Of a stretch of DNA of 64,000 nucleotides, positions 56,660-64,000 are shown one piece after another. The notes beneath the pieces were generated by a model, which worked only from the letters and a program-made list of their open reading frames with translations, did no database searches and had not been told where the DNA came from. The DNA is taken from positions 397,001-461,000 of the forward strand of contig JADJJU010000001.1 of NCBI GenBank assembly GCA_016706365.1, in the 5' to 3' direction. The DNA comes from Saprospiraceae bacterium. GTDB lineage: Bacteria > Bacteroidota > Bacteroidia > Chitinophagales > Saprospiraceae. Position numbers and translations under genes: made by a program. Each line of letters begins with the position of its first letter. Position 1 is the first letter of the stretch.

Positions 56660-58471
56660 CTAAACCAAATCTCCCGCTGTCTGATATTGCAAGCTTGCCA
56701 GTCTTCTATAAAAACCATTTTCAATCTGCATCAATTCATCATGGGTGCCAGTCTCGATAATCATACCCTGATCCATGACATAGATTCTGTCTACTTCACG
56801 TATTGTAGCTAATCTGTGGGCGATAATAATTGAGGTTCGGTTTTGCATCAAAGTATTTAAAGCTGCCTGAACCACCTTTTCTGAAGAGGCATCCAGCGAA
56901 GAAGTAGCTTCATCCAGAATCAGTATAGAAGGATCTCTGAGGATAGCTCTGGCAATCGCAATTCTTTGACGCTGACCACCTGATAATTTGACACCGCGCT
57001 CTCCTACTATCGTTTCTAATGCTTCCGGGAAAGTGCTGATAAATTCCCATGAATTGGATTGCTTTGCTGCTTCAATCACTTCTTCTTCAGTAGCCTCAGG
57101 CTTGCCGTACAAAATATTCTCGCGGATAGTTCCTCCAAACAACATGACTTCCTGAGGAACAATAGCCATATTGGACCTGTAGGCACTCAGGTCATAGTCA
57201 TAAACGGATTTACCATCCACAATTATGTCTCCAGAATTTATTTTATAAAACTGTAGTAAAAGCTGAACAATTGTCGACTTACCGGCCCCGCTGGAACCCA
57301 CTAAAGCTACTCTCTCACCTGCCCGGATATCAAGATCAATACCCTTCAAAACCGGTACGTCATCTCTGGTTGGATAATTAAAATGCACATTCTTGTACTG
57401 AATATTTCCTCTGAGCTGGACTTTTTCAATGCTTTTATTTGCCTTAACACTTACTTCTGTATCCATTTTTAAAATCTCGCGTATACGTTCAGTTGCACCA
57501 ATTGCTCCAATGATTTCTGTATAAAAATTACCCAGTCCAGCTATAGCTCCTCCTAAAATTGCTGTGTATGCTACAAAGGCCACCAGTTCACCGGCTGTAA
57601 TTGTCCCATTGGAAACCATATTAGCCCCTTCCCAAATAACAAAAAATAAAGAACCAAATAGTACTGTCACAATAAATGCAGCAAATATGGCTCTGCCTTT
57701 AGCATACTTCAGTGAAATTGTCACCATTGTAGCAATAGATTTGCCATAACGTATGCTTTCAAATAATTCATTAGTAAAGGCTTTGACAGCTGCAATACTT
57801 TGCACCGTTTCATTGAGAACAGTATTGGTTTCAGCTAATTCAGCCTGTCTTTGTTTGGATAGTTTTCTGATGAATCTTCCAAAAAACATAGCTCCCACGA
57901 CTATTACCGGAAAACTTGCGAGCATGATCAATGCCAGCCTGGGCGTAGTTACTCCCAAAAATATAACGCCAATTATCAGTACAAGAATTTGGCGGATAAA
58001 CTCTGCAAGGGTGATAGAAAATGCGCTGTACAATTTTTCTATATCAGATGTTACTCTGCTGACTATATCTCCTACTCTGTTTTGTTCGAAGAAAACAATA
58101 GGCAAAGTAATCATCCTGTCATACACAGCTTTTCGCACATCTGCAATGCCTCGTTCACTTACCTGAGCAAAAAGCATTACTCTGGAATAAGCAAGAATCC
58201 CCTGAACAATGAGTGTCAAAGCCAATATCCAGCCAATATTCCCTAAAGTTAAATCTGTCTCTGCAGATCCCTGTGCTACATCGATCATCAAACCGGAGAG
58301 GTAGGGAAATACCATGAAAAACCCCGTGGTAAAGGTCAGTAAAATCAAACCTATGATCAGCGACCACTTGTATGGCTTGATATACTCAAATATCTTGATT
58401 GCCTCTTTAAAGCTTTCTTTTTTAAATACCGGTTTGGGCTGATCTCCGCTTTCTGTAATAGCTTTTGCCAT
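56660..58471 (-). CDS. ABC exporter, MsbA/MDR-like
   Basis: A 603-residue half-transporter with fused domains: six TM helices in the first 330 residues and one nucleotide-binding domain with Walker A GSSGAGKST, the signature LSGGQRQR, Walker B ILILDEATSSLD and the H loop IIAHRLAT. Works as a homodimer in the inner membrane. Substrates of this subfamily range from lipids to drugs; the sequence alone does not decide. Confidence 0.95.
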   Translation of the reverse strand: MAKAITESGDQPKPVFKKESFKEAIKIFEYIKPYKWSLIIGLILLTFTTGFFMVFPYLSGLMIDVAQGSAETDLTLGNIGWILALTLIVQGILAYSRVMLFAQVSERGIADVRKAVYDRMITLPIVFFEQNRVGDIVSRVTSDIEKLYSAFSITLAEFIRQILVLIIGVIFLGVTTPRLALIMLASFPVIVVGAMFFGRFIRKLSKQRQAELAETNTVLNETVQSIAAVKAFTNELFESIRYGKSIATMVTISLKYAKGRAIFAAFIVTVLFGSLFFVIWEGANMVSNGTITAGELVAFVAYTAILGGAIAGLGNFYTEIIGAIGATERIREILKMDTEVSVKANKSIEKVQLRGNIQYKNVHFNYPTRDDVPVLKGIDLDIRAGERVALVGSSGAGKSTIVQLLLQFYKINSGDIIVDGKSVYDYDLSAYRSNMAIVPQEVMLFGGTIRENILYGKPEATEEEVIEAAKQSNSWEFISTFPEALETIVGERGVKLSGGQRQRIAIARAILRDPSILILDEATSSLDASSEKVVQAALNTLMQNRTSIIIAHRLATIREVDRIYVMDQGMIIETGTHDELMQIENGFYRRLASLQYQTAGDLV

Positions 58472-58494
58472 GAAATATTATGCTGATAAGGATG

Positions 58495-58502
58495 CAAAAT
58501 TA
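58495..58502 (-). promoter_or_regulatory. Bacteroidota -7 box (TAATTTTG) of the ABC exporter
   Basis: Minus-strand TAnnTTTG match 23 bases before the ATG at 58471. Confidence 0.45.
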
Positions 58503-58608
58503 CACCCATATCCGCAATTAACACATTATCAATTGTAAGGTTTCTGTCTGCGCAGCAATTTCAGATGTAAATGACTTTATAATCTGCAAAAGAAAATCAA
58601 AGTTCAGA

Positions 58609-59118
58609 TCAAATAGTTTGGATATCGTTCATTTTGCAAATCCAGCTAAGATGCCCCGTATGCAATCCCTCATGTCGTACTGCATGCATAATGGCGGAAC
58701 GAATGCTTCCATCAGTCATGAAATTGAAACCATTGACAGTAGGAGCATTCAATTGTTCATCGGATAGTCCACTGACCCATTCCAGACAAGTTTTGTGAAC
58801 CATTTTAAATGTCTCCCAGATTTCTTCGAAAGGAGGAGCCGACTCAGTGGAATTACCTGTACTTCCCAGGCCATAATCCCGCGCCCATGGAATAGTGATT
58901 TTTGGACCACCCGAACATCTTAGTACCAGAAAATTTTGTGTCACAGCAAGATGAGCTATGACCCAAAATGCAGAATTTAATTCTATCCCTTCTTCGGATT
59001 TGAATCTTCTGTTGATATCTGTTTCCCTCAATAGATTAAAATACATTTTGCTCATTTCCCTGGCACTAGCCAGAAAATCCGATATGATGATTCCTTCTGA
59101 TTTCATAATATGTTGCAA
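58609..59118 (-). CDS. DinB-family protein
   Basis: A 169-residue four-helix-bundle protein with DinB histidines in WVIAHLAVTQNFLV and MHAVRHEGLHTGHLSWI. No fused domain, unlike the GNAT-DinB protein at 44433. Three DinB-type domains in one 64-kb window is notable. Metal-dependent, substrate unknown. Confidence 0.83.
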   Translation of the reverse strand: MQHIMKSEGIIISDFLASAREMSKMYFNLLRETDINRRFKSEEGIELNSAFWVIAHLAVTQNFLVLRCSGGPKITIPWARDYGLGSTGNSTESAPPFEEIWETFKMVHKTCLEWVSGLSDEQLNAPTVNGFNFMTDGSIRSAIMHAVRHEGLHTGHLSWICKMNDIQTI

Positions 59119-59265
59119 CTTCCGTTTAAAAGATTCTAGATATAAAAAAAATTAAATGCCTGAACAAACTTAACCTTTTTAGCTCATTCGGGTTATTATA
59201 TCTTCAGTATATACTACTTAGTATAATTCAATATTTCATCAGCTTAATATCTCAGGAGATTAGCA

Positions 59266-59273
59266 TACTTTTG
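59266..59273 (+). promoter_or_regulatory. Bacteroidota -7 box (TACTTTTG)
   Basis: TAnnTTTG match 26 bases before the ATG at 59300; supports that the small frameshifted gene there is real. Confidence 0.45.
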
Positions 59274-59299
59274 CACTTGCATATCTTTACTCTAATTAA

Positions 59300-59759
59300 A
59301 TGAATCATAAAAAGCAATATCAGTTTCCTTCTTTTTGGGCTACTGTAATTTGCATACTGTCATTTTGCTTTTTTTATCAGATATACAATGCTGATAAATT
59401 TCCCCTTTCACAAAGTAATTCTGAGGCAATCGCTATTACTGAATTACAAGTCCTACCAGTATTAATTCCCGGACAGGTCGAAGGTACATTTCAACATATT
59501 GTCATTAGAAACCTTCCTAAAACAACCTTACAGAAAGCTACAATTTTCCCCTCTTTGAAGGATAGCTATTTCTCAGAGCTTGTTTTGAAAACCTCTCTAA
59601 GTTCACGGTCAGGAAATTACTTTTGTAAGATTTTCTACTCCTCCATCTTCAGTAATGCTCCCTGAAAATTTGGTCTTTAGCCTACATCCTGATAAAATTT
59701 GTATGATGGTCTTATATCAGAATGGACATGTTCTTTTAAATGGATGTCCCGATCAATGA
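59300..59759 (+). CDS. hypothetical anchored protein (one frameshift)
   Basis: Unrecognised. An N-terminal signal-anchor (FWATVICILSFCFFYQIY) is followed by a soluble domain of about 115 residues. The open frame ends at 59665, but a shift near 59605 gives a more protein-like continuation (VHGQEITFVRFSTPPSSVM, then LPENLVFSLHPDKICMMVL and NGHVLLNGCPDQ) to a TGA at 59759. Total of about 152 residues. A -7 box sits upstream. Confidence 0.5.
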
Positions 59760-59967
59760 GCCATTACAAAAAATAATACATCAGGTAAAAGTATAAATTC
59801 TGACTCTTTCAGGACAAGGAAGGCATAGTTAGCTTTTCCAGCTATCATTTAACAATTCATTTTTTAACGATTGAAGACAGTAGGAAATGCTGCTTTCTAA
59901 TTCAATCCATCCCGATTTTCAGCTGTAGTCATTCAGATGAAATATTAAATACAAATAAAATCATTAT

Positions 59968-60642
59968 ATGCTTTTTGACACGATCTTACATACGTTCTTG
60001 CTGCTGCCTGCGTGGCTGCAACCGGAATATTTACTTGTTTATGGGGGAATTTCACTTCTCCTTCTGATAGTATTTATTGAAAACGGAATGTTTTTCGGGT
60101 TTTTCTTACCCGGAGACTCTCTGCTCTTCACTGCGGGATTATTGTGTGGAACAGAATTTTTACCATATCCACTCTTATTAATAATTGTTCTGTTGATTGC
60201 GTCTGCTGGTCTGGGCTCCTGGTTTGGCTATTGGTTTGGAGGGAAGTTTGGCAGTCGCATCAGGAGAATGGAGGATGGGAGGTTTTATAAACAAAAATAC
60301 CTGATTCAAACAGGGGAGTTCTATAAAGAAAGAGGCTCTTTCGCTTTTATTATCGGAAGGTTTATGCCAGTAGTACGCACATTTATTCCAATTCTGGCAG
60401 GTCTTATTCATATGCCATTCAAGAGATTTTTTCTATTAAGCTGGGTAGGAGTAATTATATGGGTTACTGTAATGACATTATCGGGATTTTTTATGGGGCA
60501 AATCTTTCCCAATATTATTGACTATTTGGAATGGGTGATTTTGACCATAGTCATTGTATCGTTTCTCCCTTTAATTAAAACATGGATATCCAGAAAGACT
60601 GCTGCCATTAAGGAAGCTAAAAGGCTAAACCCAGTTAAGTAA
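59968..60642 (+). CDS. DedA-family membrane protein
   Basis: A 224-residue inner-membrane protein with the DedA/SNARE-associated signature: the re-entrant FFLPGDSLLFTAGLL, the Gly-rich GSWFGYWFGGKFG and RFMPVVRTFIPILAG. DedA proteins are thought to move undecaprenyl phosphate or phospholipids across the membrane. It ends with a basic cytoplasmic tail. Probably monocistronic, followed by a short TerC fragment. Confidence 0.93.
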   Translation: MLFDTILHTFLLLPAWLQPEYLLVYGGISLLLLIVFIENGMFFGFFLPGDSLLFTAGLLCGTEFLPYPLLLIIVLLIASAGLGSWFGYWFGGKFGSRIRRMEDGRFYKQKYLIQTGEFYKERGSFAFIIGRFMPVVRTFIPILAGLIHMPFKRFFLLSWVGVIIWVTVMTLSGFFMGQIFPNIIDYLEWVILTIVIVSFLPLIKTWISRKTAAIKEAKRLNPVK

Positions 60643-60660
60643 CTTTAAAATTGTCCCAAT

Positions 60661-60798
60661 ATGGATAGCCTGATTTGGATAAGTTTTATTGGTTTTATAC
60701 TGTCAATGCTGGCATTAGACTTATTTGCTTTAAATAGAAAAGCACATATTTTATCACTTATTTTTCCTGATGAGAAGAAAAATATGCAGACTTCCTAA
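60661..60798 (+). pseudogene. TerC-family N-terminal fragment
   Basis: A 45-residue frame (MDSLIWISFIGFILSMLALD, then LFALNRKAHILSL) matches the first TM helix and NRKAH motif that open TerC/Alx metal-exporter-like proteins of about 320 residues. The TAA at 60796 and the convergent LOG gene leave no space for the rest. Read as a remnant after deletion. No tellurium gene lies near. Confidence 0.55.
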
Positions 60799-60851
60799 GG
60801 CTAAATGATAAAGGATTAATCTTATCAAACTGAAAAAATCAATAAAAGGAT

Positions 60852-61592
60852 TTACAGGCTTTTCATTTCACCTAAGAACCAACTTGGTTTTTTAGTTCTC
60901 AATCCAAATTTATCAATAGCATGTTTTTTAAGGTGTTCCACCGCTTCATCAATATCATCTGTGAAAAGCAGTAAATCCATGTCCTTTGGGCTGATTGTAC
61001 CCTCATCCAGCATTTTCTCAATCATTCTGATGGTATCCTGGTAGAAATCTGTTCCCATCACAATAATGGGAAAATTACCCATTTTACCGGTCTGTATTAA
61101 AGTCATGGCTTCAAACATTTCATCCATAGTTCCGAATCCTCCCGGAAAAGTGATGAATGCATAAGAATACTTGGCAAGAAGTACTTTTCTGACAAAAAAG
61201 AACTCCATATCGACCCATGAATCAAGATATGGATTTGGTGCCTGTTCGAAAGGGAGTATGATATTGCATCCAATTGACCTTCCATTGACATCCTTAGCCC
61301 CGCGGTTGGAAGCTTCCATGATTCCCGGACCACCTCCTGTCATGACAGTGAAACCAAGCTTTGCGACCTCGGCGCCCATAGCTCTCGCGAGTTTATAGTA
61401 TCTGTGATCTTCTTTGAATCTCGCCGATCCAAACATAGTAACGCATGGACCTTTAAAATGCAAGGCCCGAAAACCTTTAACAAATTCCGACATTACTAAA
61501 AGTGAAAACTTAAATTCCTGCCATCTTGATCTAGGTCCTTCCAAAAATTCTATCTCCTTGATTACTATTTCTTTCTTTTCTTTATTATCCAT
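60852..61592 (-). CDS. LOG/TIGR00730-family Rossmann protein
   Basis: Cytokinin-activating-type nucleoside 5'-monophosphate phosphoribohydrolase family. 246 residues with both signatures GGGPGIMEASNRGA and FPGGFGTMDEMFEA, which hold the catalytic Arg and Glu region. In bacteria such proteins hydrolyse nucleotide monophosphates; the name lysine decarboxylase on related entries is historical. An N-terminal helix of 40 residues precedes the fold. Confidence 0.93.
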   Translation of the reverse strand: MDNKEKKEIVIKEIEFLEGPRSRWQEFKFSLLVMSEFVKGFRALHFKGPCVTMFGSARFKEDHRYYKLARAMGAEVAKLGFTVMTGGGPGIMEASNRGAKDVNGRSIGCNIILPFEQAPNPYLDSWVDMEFFFVRKVLLAKYSYAFITFPGGFGTMDEMFEAMTLIQTGKMGNFPIIVMGTDFYQDTIRMIEKMLDEGTISPKDMDLLLFTDDIDEAVEHLKKHAIDKFGLRTKKPSWFLGEMKSL

Positions 61593-61695
61593 TTTTATTT
61601 AAATTGAAATTCTATGGCTATAGCCTATGTTAGCCTTTAGAATCGTAATTTTGCAACTTCATTCCGCTAAGGAATGTTGTAAATATAAAAAAATT

Positions 61696-61920
61696 ATGTT
61701 CTTCACCGTCGCTTTATTGTCTGTCGCTATTATTGGTCTTGCCTTTGCACTATTGGCAATTCGGATTCTATTAAAGAAAAATGGAGAGTTCAAAGGCACA
61801 TGCGCAAACAATAATCCATTCATGCAAAAAGCAGGAGTAACTTGTGGTGTATGCGGAAAAACCGCCGGAGAAGATTGTAGGAAAGAGGATCTGCCGGAAG
61901 TTCAAATCAGTAAATCCTGA
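61696..61920 (+). CDS. nqrM: NqrM-like Cys-rich membrane protein
   Basis: Start at ATG 61696. 74 residues: one TM helix, then FKGTCANNNPF and VTCGVCGKTAGEDC with four cysteines, the layout of NqrM, a factor needed to load iron into Na+-NQR. It ends where the convergent apbE ends (61920/61921) and faces nqrF, which supports the call. Sequence similarity to proteobacterial NqrM is modest, so it rests on the Cys pattern and context. Confidence 0.7.
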   Translation: MFFTVALLSVAIIGLAFALLAIRILLKKNGEFKGTCANNNPFMQKAGVTCGVCGKTAGEDCRKEDLPEVQISKS

Positions 61921-62926
61921 TTATTCAAATACATCTTCAAGAATATACTTTTGAAATCCAGGGGTCATATCTGCATGTAAAGCTCCTTCCTTATCACTAT
62001 ATATAAAATAGGCTTCTAAAGACAAATCCTTCAGAAGCTCTTTTGATTCATCCAAGCCAAGCACAAGAAAAGTGGTCGCCCAGGCATCCGCAGACATACA
62101 ATCATCAGCTAATACTGAAACGCTCAATACATTGTGATTTACTGGGTATCCATTTCTTGGATCAATAGCATGTGAAACCTTCCTACCCTCTATTTCTTTA
62201 AACTTGCGATAACTCCCCGAAGTTGCCAGAGCTTTATTACTCAATTTTAATATGACCTGCAGTGGTCTGTTTTCTGAAAAAGCTACAGGTTTGTCAATAC
62301 CTATTCTCCAATCTTTTCCCTCAGCATTTTTGCCTCTGGTCAACACCTCTCCTCCCAGCTCGATCATGTATTGATTGATACCATTAAATTCCAATAGGTC
62401 AGCCAGGACATCCACAGTATAACCCTGAGCTATCGCATTAAAGTCCAGTTGCATTCCTTCCTCTAGAATTTCAATTTATTGGACTCAAGGATCACCTTAT
62501 CAGTTCCAATTAGGTGGCGCAAGCTATCTACGTTGTGCTATCCAGCCTTTCCATTCCTTGCTTGTATCCAAATCCCCATGCATTTACAAGAGGGGCAATT
62601 GTTACATCAAATACTCCGGCACTTTTCTCAAATATTTCAACTGATTTGGTCCAAACCTTTAGAAAATGATCATCAAGAGTCACATCTCCACCATTGTTCA
62701 CAGCGGAAATAATACTCGTTGAATCGTAGGTAGACATACTCTTGTCGATAACCTTAAGGAGAGAATCAATAGATGTTTGGAAATCGCGCTTTTCATTATC
62801 GACATAGATAACAGAATATGTGGAGCCCTGAGCTTCTCCATATAATCTGACGACTTGCTGTTTCTTAGAATTGCAAGAGGCCAGGATCAACAGAATCCCG
62901 GCCAATGCAAAGATATTTTTTCTCAT
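61921..62926 (-). CDS. apbE: ApbE flavin transferase of the Na+-NQR cluster (two frameshifts)
   Basis: Attaches FMN to NqrB and NqrC. A lipoprotein signal (FALAGILLILASC) opens it. The N-terminal third reaches FGYKQGMERLDSTT and stops at 62528. An intermediate frame reads DSLRHLIGTDKVILESNKL, and the C-terminal part from 62454 gives DFNAIAQGYTVDVLADLL, IELGGEVLTRG and SHAIDPRNGYP. The breaks near 62530 and 62470 make three frame pieces. Restored length is about 335. Confidence 0.88.
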
Positions 62927-62944
62927 TTGAATGAAATATTCAGA

Positions 62945-64000
62945 TCAACCACCGAAATCATCAAATGCAATCATCTCCGGAGGTACACCCAGATCATCCA
63001 ACATTTTGAATACTGCTGCATTCATCATCGGTGGTCCGCACAGGTAATATTCAATTTCTTCAGGTTCAGGATGCTTGCTTAAATAATTATCCAAAACAAT
63101 CTTGTGAATAAATCCAACATATCCCTCCCAATTATCGTCAGGGAGCGGTTCTGATAGTGCTATATTAAACTTGAAATTAGGGTGTTTTGCCTCAATGTCG
63201 CGGAATTGTTCCTCGTAGAAAATTTCGCGCTTACTACGTGCACCATACCAGTAGGAAACTTTTCTGTCTGTTCCCTGTGTATGGAACAAATGGAAAATAT
63301 GTGAGCGTAATGGAGCCATACCGGCACCTCCACCTATATATACCATTTCCTTTTTTGTTGGCTTAATGTGAAACTCACCGTATGGTCCGGAAATCATTAC
63401 CTTATCGCCCGGTTTACGGGTAAAAATATAAGATGAGCATAGGCCAGGTGGCACATCAGCAAAGGCATTCTTAATTCTGTCCCAGGGTGGAGTAGCCAAT
63501 CGAATATTCAACATAACAATGTTACCTTCTGCAGGGTGATTAGCCATTGAATAGGCCCGGAATACCGGTTCATCTACTTTCAGCTTGAGATCCCAGATTT
63601 TAAATTTGTCATAATCATCTTTGAATTTCTCCGGGATACTATATAAATCTTTTTTGAAGTCAAGATCTAATTCAGGAACATCAATCTGAATATATCCTCC
63701 GGAATGAAAGTCAAGGATTTCGCCTTCAGGTAATCTTACAACAAATTCTTTTATATAGGTGGAAACATTATCATTCGAAATGACTTCGCACTCCCATTTT
63801 TTACTCCGAATACCTCATCAGGAACCCGGATTTCCATGTTTTCTTTAACCTTGACCTGGCAGGCAAGACGTTGCTTATCTGCCACTTCTTTTCGATTGAG
63901 GTGATTCGTTTCAGTTGGTAAAATTTCACCTCCACCTTCAAGCACCTGGCAAACACACATGGCACAAGTTCCCCCACCACCACATGCTGAAGCAAGAAAT
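62945..64000 (-). CDS. nqrF: Na+-NQR subunit F, 5' end beyond the window (one frameshift)
   Basis: Takes electrons from NADH through FAD to a 2Fe-2S centre, starting the sodium pump. Visible in order: the 2Fe-2S motif [15 protein letters not shown] near the window end and its last Cys in RLACQVKV, the FAD domain with [10 protein letters not shown], and the NADH domain with [16 protein letters not shown] and [12 protein letters not shown], ending DDFGG. A missing A in a run near 63805 splits it (GVKKWECEV expected). The N-terminal TM and start lie beyond 64000. Confidence 0.93.

Noticed and set aside
57753..58166. 137-residue plus-strand ORF
   Set aside because: Lies wholly inside the ABC exporter on the other strand and has no family likeness.

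Overview
The window reads as part of a Bacteroidota chromosome, most likely from the Saprospiria side of the phylum. Four things point there: two large exported proteins with type IX secretion (T9SS) C-terminal sorting domains, LytS/LytTR-type signalling with a TPR sensor, a CusA pump fused to a TolC domain, and TAnnTTTG -7 promoter boxes in place of Shine-Dalgarno-led starts. No rRNA, tRNA, CRISPR array or transposase was seen. At least a dozen genes are split by single-base indels, so the sequence is either an unpolished long-read or low-coverage assembly or carries real decay. Split genes are annotated as one gene wherever both halves belong to the same family.

Layout. 1-2080: tyrosine catabolism (homogentisate dioxygenase, cut by the window edge, and 4-hydroxyphenylpyruvate dioxygenase). 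2092-9863: two paralogous lipoproteins, a VOC protein, a methyltransferase, ferritin, an M20 peptidase, an HTH regulator, a DUF983 protein and a broken LMW phosphatase. 10269-11658: a badly broken mnmE. 11733-23476: an all-plus-strand envelope metal and redox block (two-component system, thioredoxin, ApbE, DUF4266 lipoprotein, DUF3570 barrel, four-TM protein, VIT transporter, CusA-TolC pump, CusB adaptor). 23826-26179: PhnA, an NTF2-like protein and DUF4268. 26190-30149: a LytTR regulator with two LytS-like kinases. 30226-36248: two T9SS cargo proteins, one with a G8 domain and a beta-helix.

36549-41010: two small membrane proteins, a 164-bp tandem repeat, then an arsenic operon (arsR, arsM, arsC-like, acr3) with identical operator-like palindromes ahead of arsR and arsM. 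41588-51238: aldehyde dehydrogenase, fasciclin, GNAT-DinB fusion, branched-chain aminotransferase, DinB protein, AbiEii/DUF6922 toxin-antitoxin pair, ThuA and GNAT-nitrilase. 51368-58471: housekeeping genes valS, rnhA, def, ruvX, queE and an ABC exporter. 58609-64000: DinB, DedA, a TerC remnant, LOG, and an NqrM-like gene facing apbE-nqrF of the sodium-pumping NADH dehydrogenase.

The most interesting material is the 11.7-23.5 kb block. It joins extracytoplasmic flavinylation (ApbE), a tiny Gly-Cys lipoprotein, a beta-barrel, thiol redox and metal export, with a shared CTTAAGAAA motif upstream of two of its transcription units. The second is a set of word-like, degenerate intergenic repeats (mainly 39.7-45.7 kb) punctuated by GGCTGTT.
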